The translations under genes were made by a program, and so were the position numbers. A stretch of DNA of 64,000 nt from Talinum fruticosum (taxonomy: Eukaryota > Streptophyta > Magnoliopsida > Caryophyllales > Talinaceae), in the NCBI GenBank assembly GCA_021018815.1, contig JAITYX010000016.1:2300001-2364000 (forward strand). The letters run 5' to 3'. Shown in pieces: positions 1 to 11,130 of the stretch. The notes beneath the pieces are model-generated. The model did not search any database. It saw only the letters and a program-made list of their open reading frames with translations, and had not been told where the DNA came from. Numbering within the stretch: the stretch's first letter is position 1; each line of letters begins with the position of its first letter.

Positions 1-730
1 GTGTTTTTCAAAAGGCTTCCCCAAAAACTCTTTTTAACCTGTTTGATTGAATCAAAAGGTTAATTGGACTCGTTTAGTAAAGAGTTTTTTGTAATAAATT
101 TTTTCACCCAAAAACTTTTTACAAAAAGCTCTTTGGAATACTTTTTTAGAAGAGTTTATTGTAATTAATACTTAAAATTATTATATTACCCTTCATATTT
201 TGGTGAAATTATGCTAATTGCCATCGAAATTATGCTTATGTATAAGATTTTTTTAATTCATATTTTTTCACTTTTGAAACAAGAGTAGAAAATGATTATG
301 AACATTTAAGTTAATTTTTATATTTTAATATTTTTTATATTTTAACAAGCAATTTAGTTTATCATAATAAATAAATAATTTTGTCACATAAATGTCAAAT
401 CTATTATAAAAATAAACTTAAGAAAGATATAGATAATTAAAATTGTATAAAAGGTGTAAATTTAATTTTATATATGACATAATTCTTAATTAATGTTGAG
501 AAGAAATATAAATATGAAAATAATTATAATGTATAAAACAGTTAATGAAATTAAGTTATGGGCATAAATGAAATTTCACCAAACAACTTTGTTAGAAAAA
601 TTAATTTTACGAAACATCTTTTCCTCAAACAGGTAATGCAAACAACAAACAGTTAATACAAACATCTAATAGGTAACTAACAGCTAATATAAATACTTAA
701 TAGTTAATAGCTGATTATGAAACAGAGATA
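1..730. repeat. AT-rich repeat remnant, possibly a truncated MITE
   Basis: There is no convincing coding sequence here. The right part (about 600-715) is rich in repeated forms of AACAGCTAAT and TTAATAGCTGA. It resembles the internal sequence of the inverted-repeat element at 51238-51664, which carries many CAGCTATCAGCTA motifs. The left end would lie outside the window, so boundaries and class are unresolved. Confidence 0.25.
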
Positions 731-819
731 ACACGTGTATACGTCATTTGACTTAGACCTACAATTACAACTGTATCTTCAATACCAGAAATTCAGCGGG
801 GGCTGTTGTTAGGTGGAGG

Positions 820-1100
820 AAGGGAATACAACTATTGGAGAAGGAGCAAGGCAGAGTAGAGACCAACTATTGGAGGAGATAGGCAGAGAGAGAGGGGGAC
901 AGAAACTTTGTCGGACTTTAATTTAATATAATAATTTAAATTACAAAATATTTCAAATAAAATTCATTTTTAATATAAATTATTGTGCAACAACTTAGAT
1001 AAGTTACTAAGATTGACAATTAAAGTAAAATAGAGTCATTTCCTTACCTATGTGATATTTGGAGTAACTTAGTAGAAGTTGCTCCATTAAAAACACTCTA
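820..1100. mobile_element. Diverged MITE related to the 6196-6458 element
   Basis: This stretch shares its layout and phrases with the element at 6196-6458: a purine-rich GGAGAGA block, the phrase ATATAAATTATTRTG, then GTTACTA...TTGACAAT, TTACCTATGTG and a closing GTTGCT-CCATT. The ends are too diverged to define terminal repeats or a target duplication. It is called by similarity only. Confidence 0.45.
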
Positions 1101-1190
1101 AAGTTTTAAACTGTGTTTATTTTATTTTACCTTTTTTTTGAAAGTTTTGAATTGATAGCATCCTTTTGTTGCTGCTGCAATAATCTTATG

Positions 1191-1655
1191 TCAATTTAAC
1201 AATAATATGACATGACAAATAACAAATAGAAAGTTATGGAGATATTTTACTCAAACATATATCTTATCTAAATTTAACAATAATATGTCATATGACAAAG
1301 AAAAAAGTAAAAAGTTATATAGAGATATTTTACTCAAATCTATATCTCTATGAATTTAACAATAATAAATATATCATGTGACAAATAACAAATAGAAAGA
1401 TATGGAGATATTTTACTCAAACCCATATCTTATCTCAATTTAACAATAATATATCATGTGGCAAACAAAAAAGTAAAAAGTTATGTGGAGATATTTTACT
1501 CAATCTATATCATATGTCACGTTAACAATAACATCACGTGACATATAACAAATAGAAAGTTATGGAGATATTTTACTCAATTGTATGTCTTATGTCAATT
1601 TACAATAATATCACGTGGCAAATAACAAACAAAAAGTTGGAGATATTTACTCAAA
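1191..1655. repeat. 81-bp tandem repeat, about 5.7 copies with alternating subtypes
   Basis: The anchor AATTTAACAATAAT recurs at about 1193, 1271, 1353, 1437, 1519 and 1597, a period of 78-84 bp. Each unit also contains GGAGATATTTTACTCAA. Two subtypes alternate: units with CAAATAACAAATAGAAAG and units with AAAAAAGTAAAAAG. This makes a higher-order dimer of about 165 bp. No coding potential is seen. Confidence 0.85.
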
Positions 1656-1842
1656 TCTAAATTTGAATGTACAAATTCTTACATCCACCAAGCTTGTGTT
1701 TTCAGCTGCTACATATGCGTGTATAACATATGTTCCCAGATGAATATAAAAATTTACATGTATAACATATGCATTACTTTGAATATATTAGAGATTTTTG
1801 AGGTATATAGTTATTAAATATGAAAAATTTTAAAAACGGATG

Positions 1843-1953
1843 AACTTACTTTAATTTGTTTTTTGATGGATAATTTAGTTCATCATTTTATTTATTTATT
1901 TTTTAAAAAATGATGAACTAAACTATCCATCAAAAAACAAATTTAAATAAGTT
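1843..1953. repeat. Near-perfect inverted repeat (foldback/MITE-like)
   Basis: A left arm of about 47 bp (key part GATGGATAATTTAGTTCATC) is repeated in reverse complement as GATGAACTAAACTATCCATC. A roughly 16-bp A/T loop separates the arms. The whole reads AACTTA...TAAGTT. This is a small foldback element or a MITE reduced to its terminal repeats. A long RNA hairpin would form if it were transcribed. Confidence 0.7.
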
Positions 1954-2104
1954 AATATACTTTGGAGATAATTTCCTAATGCAAATATAATCTATTGTAT
2001 TATTAATAGTGTCAAAATTTGCATTCTTTTGTACATTTCAATACCTAAGAAACAATGATTGATAAATAAATAAATAAATAAATATATATTGGCAAGAAGG
2101 TTAA

Positions 2105-2856
2105 GTGTCTTCATTTCCAACGACCAAATTGTCCAAGATATAGTATGAGAAACAAAACCCCTATCTATCATCATTTCTATACATTTTTCCTGCCTCTCCG
2201 AACCCCATGTAATGTAAATAGCTCTATGCTTTACAATTTCTTTCATACTTTGTATTGTTGATTCTACTGCTGGAACTCTATTCTCGAAGACTCTTTCATT
2301 CCTTGTTGTCCCTACAAAGTAGATTACTGTTACAAAACATGCCCAGTACACCTGTTTTCTCCATTTTCCCCTTTTGCATTTTGTATCCTGCATATCCACT
2401 CCTATAATGTGCCCCCTGAATCTGGTAATCCGACTCATTCTTTTATACTTTTCCTGAGTTGGGTAGCAAATTGACAATCAAAGAATAAATGTTATAGAGT
2501 TTCTTCTGTGTTACTGCATATTCCACAACTTTTATCCCATAGAGGATAGGTTGTATGCATTCTTGATATGACTGGGATTCTTCTACAAATAGCAACCATG
2601 TTATGAAGGAGTACTTAGGGATATTCATCCTGGACCATACTATATTCCTCCATTGTACTTTGTTTTGCAGGTTCATTCTGCATGTGTAGCCTGCATTGAC
2701 TTTGTATTCTCCCCTAGGTCCTTTTGCACCAATGCCACTTTTGAGCTGCAGAACTCCCCCATTTAAATTGTTCCTCAATATTGTAAAATTTCTCCGATAC
2801 CAAAATGTGTCCCCCTTAGGTCGTGCATAAGCAACGCGCTTCCTCTGGTCGTGCAC
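2105..2856 (-). pseudogene. LINE 3'-end remnant (reverse-transcriptase zinc-binding region)
   Basis: Two overlapping minus-strand frames (2443-2856 and 1992-2477) together give a peptide of the zf-RVT type found at the C-terminus of plant LINE and nonLTR polyproteins. Its key phrase is WRNIVWSRMNIPKYSFITWL, followed by a region rich in W and R. The usual Cys cluster is degraded and a frame change is needed near 2450-2470, so it is broken. No endonuclease or polymerase part lies next to it. It is an isolated fragment. Confidence 0.55.
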
Positions 2857-3374
2857 GCCTGAGAAAATGACGCGCCCAGTGTAAAGAATCCATGCCTTGG
2901 TCCGCGCGCCATGTCAGATTTGTAGGCACTTAGACCTTACGCTGGAGATGGTCTTATAGTGTTTGACAAAGACTGCAGTAACTCTGTCATATTACACTAT
3001 TTTAGATGACAGTCATGTTCTATTTGACTGAAATGAGTTATAAAAAGTTATAAGAAATTATAAGTAAATTCAATAAAAAGCTATAAGAAATTGTAAGAAT
3101 ATATGAGAAATAGTAAGACTGTAAATTAAAAGTAACTAAAATAGGGGGCCTACATACCGTAATAAACCGATGTCTATTACGTATAGTCTAAAGCAAAAGG
3201 CATGACATACAAGGCTTTGAGTAAGGTAGCCTTATACTATATGCATTCATTACTCCCGGGGTTCCGCTGTTTTAATTTATTTGTTGTTTTAATTAAATTA
3301 TTTTTTGTTTTATATATGCTGTTTTATAATTCAAACTACATAATAATGTTTATTATACCAATTTTATTATTATT

Positions 3375-3640
3375 CACTACAAAAAACTAGTTGTGAGCTT
3401 CGAAATTTAGCAACTACCAAAAAATATGACGCTAATAGTAACGTATTTAGCTTCGGATACTAAAAATGACTCCGTTTTGATCGGAATTAAAAAAGACGCG
3501 ATTAACGTCCGATTTTAAGTCGGATTTCCAAGTCATACTTTAATTTCCGATTCTATTAGTCGGATAAAAATCCAACGCTAAAATTTGATACAAATTTGAT
3601 AAAAAAGGAGGCGATTCTAATAGCCTCCTGTCATTCACTC
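3375..3640 (+). mobile_element. Possible CACTA (En/Spm) transposon terminus
   Basis: CACTACAAAAAAC at 3375 matches the typical outer end of plant CACTA elements. It is followed by short subterminal motifs repeated in both directions (CCGATTTTAAGTCGG, CCGATTCTATTAGTCGG), as expected for this family. The matching opposite end (TTTTTTGTAGTG) was not found, so the element is truncated or the call is wrong. The CT-rich stretch at 3640-4020 could be leader sequence of the same element. Confidence 0.4.
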
Positions 3641-4019
3641 TGCTCTCTCAATCCCTAAAACTCCTCCCCTTTACCCTCTCATAGCTGCTAGCCATCACGA
3701 CCCCTCCATCATTGGCGGCTGTCCCCTCCGTCATTGGTGTCCTTCCCCTCCGTCACTAGCGCTCACTCTCACCAACCTTGCTCCTCAAGTACACTGATGT
3801 TGCCTTCGATTTGTGGTACTCTCTCTTTCCCAGATTCACTCATTCGTTTCATCAATCTTGCTTGCTCTTCTTCCTTATCGATTCGTTCCTCTTCGGTGCA
3901 ATTTCAGGGTTGTACTAGATTTGTTTTGTATTTTGAACTTCTTCTGGATTTCTACTCCCTCTCGTCCATCACTGAAAGCTTCACCTTTTCCCTCTCTCTT
4001 GTCGTTTAAAACTTGAGAA

Positions 4020-5570
4020 TTCAGGTCAGTATTTGTCTCTCTCCCTCCCTGATTGTTTCTCAATGCTTTGCTCTTTTGTATTATTTTCGGTGAATCTTTA
4101 AATGCATGCCAAATGTTTGATGAAACGCCACAAAGAAATATAACATTCAATGGCTGAGATTAAGATTACTGAGTTTTATTGTTTGTATATGCCGGGATTC
4201 TTTAAGCTCTTCATGAAATAGAATGGGATACCTTGAACAATTTTCATGAACTCACCATTTGTATACAGAATGGGCCCCTGAGATTTGACTGGTGTGCCCA
4301 AGTATAGCATAATTGTAATGATTTATGCAGTTATATAATTCAATCTTGTCTTCCTTTATACATTTTTATGGCTATTACTTGAGTTTTGGCTCAGGTATTT
4401 GGAAGATTTGAACCCAAGTTGCTCTAAGACTGAGAGTGTCTCTGTTATCAGAACTGTTAGTGTTAAAGATTGACATTTGGCTACCATGTTCATCTCTGGT
4501 GTTGCAAATAGAGAAATCATACATTTGGCTATCAAATATTCAAGGTTGTTTAATGGGTGGGGTTGGGGCTAACATTTTCTCAGGTGAATTTGATGGCTAA
4601 AGTTATTGATTAGGATGGCTTCCTTTCTCAACCTGGTTTGTGTGGATTTAATTGTGGTGCATTTTTGGCATTGTGCATTTGCAAATGGAAACAATCTATT
4701 TGTTTCTTGTGGGTGAGCTTGTACATAGTCCCTGACCTACCTTGTAAGGTGCGTATAGAGACATGAACCCCATTTTTCTTCGTCCCCCTTCCTTACTTGG
4801 AATTTATTAGATCCCCCTATTTTCATCAGTCCCTATATCAAAAAAAAGTCTTCGGACGTACTGTGTATTGTAGTTTTGGAACTGCTATATAAGTACTCAC
4901 CCTTAGGAACCCATTTCTTTAAGCCTTTTGTTCATGGATGAGGAAAGAGAAGAACCTTCTGGGACGAAGCTGTCTCAATCAAAAAGGAGAGAAAGGGGAT
5001 TCAATTAAAAAGGATGTTAATTTATAATTGTCATCGGATCATATTCCACAAAATTTCAACTTAGTAGAAAAAATTGACTCAAGTCTCAACTATAGAAGGC
5101 ATTTAAAATATGTCTATTAAAATAACACTACACTTGTTTGAGACTTTGAGTTAAACTGTTTCCTTTTCGGTTATGTCCAACTCGTACAAGAATTAGATAC
5201 TATCGTATTAATTGTCACATTGTCACTTATTTTAATGGTTAAAATTTGTGAAAGTTATTATTTAATATATGAGTTTAAATCTTGTGTACATAAATTTTTA
5301 CGCCTCATTGTACAAAAAAAATATACTATTGCACCTTTACATACACATCTGTTAATAAATCAAGTTTGTAATTTTAAAAGATAAACATACCTAACTATTT
5401 TAGAATTGTATATATATGCAATAATGGAGATAAATAGAGAGTGGATGTATAAGAGGTTTGATGGAAAATACTTGAATAAGGAGTTCATTCGTAGCTCGGA
5501 TGATTATAACGACACTTGGCCAAAAATAAGTAAATAAATAAATAAGCAAATAAAGTATGCTTTGTGATGA
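4020..5570. other. Non-coding stretch, nothing recognised
   Basis: No frame longer than about 90 codons looks like a protein, and no RNA gene or bounded repeat was seen. Part of it may be the interior of the element whose end lies at 3375. Confidence 0.4.
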
Positions 5571-5577
5571 TTCAAGA

Positions 5578-5628
<51 letters not shown>
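5578..5628. repeat. (AAT)n microsatellite
   Basis: About 17 uninterrupted AAT units. Confidence 0.95.
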
Positions 5629-5869
5629 TCATACACCTAAAGTTTGTAATAATTATTCAAGTCGGAATTCATAAAACCAACATTCTTTTGACTTGGGCAT
5701 GGCTATTAGGGTAATTGAGGCATGAAGAAAGTGAAGGGCCCAATAACCAAGCAAATGAAAAATAAATAAAATAAAATAAAATAAAAAAAGGGCTAGATTC
5801 AGATTCAAGAGAGATTTCAGATTCAAAATGTTACTTATTTAAACCCCAAAACATCTCAAAAACCCCACT

Positions 5870-6175
5870 TTCATCATTGTTTCCCTTCCTAACAAAACTC
5901 ACCTTCCTCACTCAACCCCTCCACTGTCCAGCCAGACTGACCACCACCACCACCAGCAGCAGCTCCTCCGGTCGCCATCACCGGAGCCACCAGCCGCCGG
6001 CCACCGCGAAGCCAGCCACCACTGCTGTTTGCTCTGCTGCACCTGCCGCCAGTCATCGCCGGTCGCCGCCTTCTGCCGCCGCCAGTTGTCTCTGCCGACC
6101 ACCACAGCTACCGGAGCTCCAATCAGCTACCCCATCGCACCATAAAACCCTCATTTTCTTGTGAGTTTTGGGTAA
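5870..6175 (+). other. GC- and CCACC-rich island of unknown nature
   Basis: An abrupt C-rich block (CCACCACCACCACCAGCAGC, CCGCCGGCC) in AT-rich surroundings follows a TATTTAAACC box near 5836. It could be the promoter and leader of an LTR retroelement, or a captured 5' untranslated region. Frames on both strands (5877-6164 plus, 5908-6105 minus) are low-complexity and are not taken as genes. Confidence 0.35.
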
Positions 6176-6195
6176 AAACCTCAACCTTCAACTAA

Positions 6196-6458
6196 GGCTA
6201 TCTCCAATGGGAGCAACTCCTTGAAGCAACTCACCAAGAGGGAAAAAGAGGAGAGAGAGGGAAATAGGAGGAGAGAGAAGGAAAATGGGAGAGAGAAAGG
6301 AACAATTATATTACGTGGGATCCATTTATAATATAAATTATTATGGAGCAACTCTCATGAGTTACTACCATTGACAATAGGCAATAAAAGGGAGTAACTC
6401 CCTTACCTATGTGGCACTTGGAGCAACTCAAAGGGAGTTGCTACCATTGTGGATAGCC
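6196..6458. mobile_element. Harbinger/Tourist-like MITE, 263 bp, TAA target duplication
   Basis: The terminal inverted repeat begins GGCTATCTCCAATGGGAGCA on the left. On the right, read in reverse complement, it begins GGCTATCCACAATGGTAGCA. A TAA duplication flanks it (6193-6195 and 6459-6461), which fits the TWA preference of PIF/Harbinger elements. It has no coding capacity. Confidence 0.75.
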
Positions 6459-6764
6459 TAATTAATTCCTTGAATTTTTTTAAAAATAATTAGTTAGATG
6501 TTGTATGCAAGGGATTATTGTGTAAAATCAGATTACATAGTTAGTATTATGCTTTTGGGGATCGTTGATTGGAAACGTTAACTCAAGTTGCCCAAATCTT
6601 GGTATGAGAAGTAATTATCTTGCATGTGCTTTTAATGGATTTTAGTGGGCTAATATGATACTTAAAATGATGAAAAAAGTGTAAAGTAAACCTTTCATAG
6701 AGATATCACAAGACAAAAAATTTCGTAGAGTATATAAGAAAGTGGAGTTGGAAGACTCTGCCAT

Positions 6765-6915
6765 CCACCACGGGTGTCCCCACAGCCTGTGTGACAGGCC
6801 GTGGTGGCCAGCAGCGAGATAATTGACCCAAAACACCCACCACGGGTGCTCCCACATGCCGTGAGATAACCCGTGGTGGCCACCAGAAGTCTCCACTGAC
6901 CGTGGGAAGGCCCTT
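6765..6915. repeat. GC-rich imperfect duplication with internal inverted repeats
   Basis: Two copies, at about 6765-6817 and 6838-6893, each start CCACCACGGGTG and end with (C)CGTGGTGGCCA, so each can fold on itself. A partial third CCGTGGGAAGG follows. Such blocks occur in plant retrotransposon LTRs. Minus-strand frames across it are repeat artefacts. Confidence 0.5.
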
Positions 6916-7399
6916 GATGACTTCTAGAACCAGCCATTGATCCGTGATGACTTCCAAAGCAAAGGAAATTTGGTTTTCGTGATGACTCGAGTTTATTAGA
7001 AAATTTTGGAGGAAGAGATTAACTAAAGTGGACATGCATGTTGTGCTACGAGGATATAGATTAAAATTGTGAATTAAAGAGAATAGGTCAGTTGAATGAT
7101 TGTAAGAAGTTGAAGACAATGAGTGATTTTGGGAAGATTAAAGAAAATAAGTCATTTTGAGGGTTGAAGGAAAGAAGTGATTTTTGCCTTCATAAATTCA
7201 TCTAATCATGTGAAGTTACAAAAAAAAAATAATAATAATGTAAATGATAACAATAGTAATAACGATAGCGATGACAATAATAACGATAATAAATTTGATT
7301 ACTAAGAGTATTGAACCTATTAATGAAACACCTTATTTTGTTAAGGCATCCACGTCGTTCATCCAAGTCAGCAACTTCAAATGGATCAGAAGGAATATT

Positions 7400-8168
7400 T
7401 CCACGATTTAAGGTACGTTTATTACTTGTACCTTACGAAAACCCATATGTTTATACATAATAATATCATATGGTTTGCTTAATGAAATGAATCATTTCAA
7501 ATATTATTTGCCACCTAATTATATGGCCCGCCCCATATCAATCATGTTATCATGATCATATCATATCATATATATTTGGTCATTATCAACCAGACTTTGC
7601 CGATCGGTCTGGGTATGCGCATATTTAGGGAAACCAATGATCGTAAGGAGCCACTCAGATAATAAATGAATAATTGTTTTACTATTTTCTTCCCGTCTGA
7701 TTTATAAAGGAATAGAAATGCAGGCACTCAAATCATATATCTTCACCTAATTATTTACAGTACATGGATAAGCGTATTGAGTTTTGGCTCATTATTTCGA
7801 AATGTTTTATCTGTTTTGTTTTAGGTAAAGCTACTCTAGAAGGGAGCAAGAAGTAGGTTGTCTACTGGTTGAAGTGTCTTAGGGGCTCACAGTGGTGGTG
7901 ACCTGTCGTGTCTTGAGTTATTTTGGTTGTGTTTTAAGTCATTACCCTAACGGCATGTATTCTATTTTCTCTGTTTATGTTGTTTTCGTCGGACGTTTTA
8001 ATTTCGAATTCAGACCTTATCAAGTATTGCACGTAATCTATTTGAGTGTTGCCTTGTTTCTTGTTTGGAACGGCGGTAACGCCTCTAACCTATATTTCCG
8101 CTGCGCTAATTACTAATTAATCAGTCCTTAGGATTAACCTGGTGATTACGGGGTTTGGGGGCGTTACA
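7400..8168 (+). mobile_element. Probable 3' part of a Gypsy-type LTR
   Basis: The stretch ends GGGGTTTGGGGGCGTTACA, a common right-end form of plant Gypsy LTRs (TGTAACG...CGTTACA). Upstream is a TTTTAGGTAAAG segment like those in the R/U5 region of such LTRs. It directly truncates the PPR pseudogene at 8169. The left end of the LTR and a target duplication were not found, so class and extent are tentative. Confidence 0.4.
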
Positions 8169-9995
8169 CATACGCTTTCTAAAACTATGATGGGTGTGAT
8201 CTACAACAATAAGGGCAACACCAACTTATAAGTTTCTGACATCAAGTGACCAGGCTATATGCTGATCGAAGACTATCGCCTTTGGAAAAAGCTTATATTC
8301 TCAAAGGCAATTTTCCAAACACAACGTGCACGGTTTATTTTCCCCATAAGAACAAGATAACTGAGGAGTACATTAACAAAATACTTAGCAGACCCCCTCC
8401 TTCAATTTATAATCAATTCCCTGAAAGAATTCCTAAACAAAAGACAGAACGAGCTGTTTTCTTTGCTCTAGACCAGTGAAAAGACCACACATGAACGCAT
8501 GAGCCTTCTGCTTTGTGGCACTGAGAGTTGACATCAAGTGCTTTTCATTCTGCTGATCTTGGCATCTTACAAGGTGATTTAGAATTGATGTGTACAAAAT
8601 GAGATCAACTTTTGCGGCTGAATTCACATAAGTTTCAAGCAGTGGTTTCACTGATTCATACAATCCATAAGTTTGTCGTTATCCTAGATGAACTCATGAA
8701 ACGAAGCCAACGTCAAGCAAGATCAACAGACCCATCTTTAATATAAACCATCCGAACGTCACTAGCACTAACATCGACAAAATATCCTAATGCTTTCATT
8801 TCAAGTAATATTTTAGCGGCTACATCCACTAGTTTCTTATTGGCTAGAAGTTTAGAATTGAAGCATACGTGCTGAGACTTGATCTTAAACCTGCATTTGT
8901 CATTGAATTATACAGTTTCATGGCAGGGTCCGCCTGTCCTGAGGCAGCATGCATTTCCAGCAGACAAGAGTAAGTAGACGTTGTAGGCAGGAACCCTGCT
9001 TTCTCCGTATCCTGGAAAACAGACATTGCAATCTCGAGTTTCCCAGACTTGGCATGAGACTCAACAACCATTGTTTGAAGTCCATAATTCAAACTAAAAC
9101 CCGCTTTCTTCATCTCATCCCAAATCTTAAGAGCCGCTTCTAGCTTCTCAGACTTGACATAAGATTCAATTAAGGAAACAAACATCGTTGCAAATGGCTT
9201 GTATCCAAGACCCTGCATTTCCATGTACAGTTTCATTGACATGTCTAGCCTCCCAGCCTTCCCCAACAAACCAACCCACGATGCAAATACAGAAAATCTA
9301 GGATGGAATTTCCTCTTTTCCATCTCCTGTAAAAGCTTGAGAGCAGCATCAAGACGACCAGATTTGGCCAAGTTCGTATCATCAATTCGTAGGTTGCACC
9401 ATCCAATGAACACCCAGCTGCTTCCATATTCTCATAAACCTCAATTGCCTTGTAAGGCAAACCTTTATTCAAAAATACGGTTATCAAACCGTTGTAAGTT
9501 TGTGTATCTATCTTGTAACCAGACTCGTGCATTTTCTTAAAACAACAATATGACACTTCCAATTTCTCAGCCTTGGCTAAATACTGAATAACTCGATTAA
9601 AAGAACTAAATGATGAGACCCCATTATCAACATAATCTCGAATCATGGCATCAAACAAATATTGTATCTTATTGAAATCCTTGCTTTTGTTCAAGAAATC
9701 TAACAGCACATAATATTCATCATTTGGAGCAAACCAAGATTGCCTCTTTGCCCATTGAAACAAGCTGATTTCCATATTGCCATCATTCACAGCCTTGATT
9801 GCCTGGATCACATGAGCCATGCTCGGTAGGAACTGAAGCTTATCAAGCTGATTCTCCGTATCAATACCCCATTTCCACCTCTTCACGATTTCCACAATCT
9901 TAGCCAGAACAGAAGCATTAAAAAATGGCTTCTTTACTCTACCTGCCATTACATGATCTTCAACACCTGGCTTTACGATGTGTAGGGGTATACCT
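8169..9995 (-). pseudogene. EMB2217-like pentatricopeptide-repeat (PPR) pseudogene
   Basis: This is a relic of the Arabidopsis At1g79490 (EMB2217) PPR family of organellar RNA-binding proteins. On the minus strand, the N-terminal segment (about 9965-9385) includes GRVKKPF and RWKWG. Helical 35-residue repeats follow, with TYELMI, AKSGRLDAALKLLQEM, GKAGRLDMSMKLY and ESHAKSGKLEIAM. At 8433-8663 come ETYVNSAAKVDLILYTSIL and KHKAHAF-type residues, and at about 8190-8280 KLFPKAIVFDQHIAWSLDVR. Frameshifts lie near 9380 and 8855. Stops fall after KDGSVDLA (about 8720) and several times below 8430. Some sequence is missing near 8690. The C-terminal part is cut off at the LTR end at 8168. The parental functional gene is not in the window. 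Confidence 0.85.
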
Positions 9996-10004
9996 GATCT
10001 GAGC

Positions 10005-10265
10005 CAGCTCGCATAAAAGCTTGTCAAGCTGAGCTTGCGGCAATCCCGAGCTGAGCCTGGATAGTTATCTGAGCCGAGCTTGAGTTTGCAATTTTGGAGC
10101 TCTTATGCTCACCGAGCCTACACGAGCTAATTACAAACGAGCCTAACAAACGAACGAGTTGGCGAGCCGAGCAAATAAGCTGAACAAGCCAGGAAAACGA
10201 GTCTAAACAAGCTGAGCAAGTGGGCTAATCAAATGAGCCTAAACAAATTGAAACAGACGAGATAA
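10005..10265. repeat. GAGCCGAGC/GAGCTGAGC-type degenerate simple repeat
   Basis: Short imperfect units around GAGCTTG, GAGCTGAGC and CGAGCC recur throughout. It joins the 5' end of the PPR relic and has no coding meaning. Confidence 0.5.
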
Positions 10266-10630
10266 AATTTGTGGAGATTAGCTATGTGAAAAACTTTTTT
10301 TTTTTAATCATCAATCTAGCAAATAATTGAAATATTTTAATTTTTCATATTTATTTTGATTTTGATTTCTTAAGTAAAGCATTCAATATTACCTAATCTA
10401 TTAAAGATTTTGTTTACCAATTAATAATATTTACATAGATGAAAATTAAGAACTAAGATATATGAAATGTTGATAATGAATATATGAGACACATTAATCT
10501 AGTTTACTTTTTGTACAAATAAGAAAAACATAAAATAAATATAATAGATATAGATTTAAGAATTATGGATTTTAATAATTAATAAATTTGTATTTTTATA
10601 TATAAAACTTTCAACTAGTTATGCTTATAC
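10266..10630. other. AT-rich spacer, nothing recognised
   Basis: A/T-rich sequence without coding frames or bounded repeats. Confidence 0.5.
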
Positions 10631-10631
10631 C

Positions 10632-11130
10632 TGGCGATCGGGTCATTCGGTTCGGGTTCGGTTTGGGTTAACTTCGGGTCGATCTTGTACGGGTCCGGTT
10701 CGGTTTCGGGTTCGGGTCAACTTCGGTTCGGGTAAACTTCGGTTCGGTTCAACTTCGGGTCAATCTCATTCGGTTCGATTTGGGTTAATTTCGGATCGGG
10801 TCTTAATCGAGTCACTTTTTGGGTCAAAATCGATTCAAAATTGTGCCATTATAGGCACAAAAGTCCGTCCTCAAAAATAAAAAAGTGAGTTGGGTCACTT
10901 TTATTTAGGTTAAATCGATTCGGGTCTAATTCAGTTCGAGTCATTTTCGGTTCGGTTCGGTTTCGGTTTCGGTTCGGGTCGGAATCGGGTTCATTAGATT
11001 TCGGGTCGGGTCGGTTCATTTCGGTTTTCGGGTCAAAATCGGTTCAACTATTTCAAATGTCGGTTCGGTTTGGGTTTCAGGTCGTTCGGGTTGACCCATT
11101 TGGTTCGGGTCGGTTTTGCCAGGTCTAGTT
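10632..11130. repeat. Degenerate (TTCGGGTTCGGT)n-type tandem repeat
   Basis: About 500 bp of imperfect 6-12 bp units built from TTCGGGT, CGGTTCGG, TTTGGGTTAA and CGGGTCGG, all on one strand. It is strongly asymmetric in G against C. The motif is unlike the plant telomere repeat TTTAGGG. Confidence 0.8.

Noticed and set aside
3734..4009. 91-codon plus frame and overlapping frames on both strands
   Set aside because: CT-rich leader-like sequence open in several frames. It is more likely part of a transposon or untranslated leader than a gene.
5877..6164. 95-codon plus frame rich in Pro, Ser and Ala
   Set aside because: Low-complexity CCACC-rich sequence, open on the opposite strand too, with no homologue recognised.
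8246..8479. Plus-strand 77-codon frame with protein-like composition
   Set aside because: The minus strand here encodes the C-terminal part of the EMB2217-like PPR relic (FDQHIAWSLDVR). The plus frame is its shadow.
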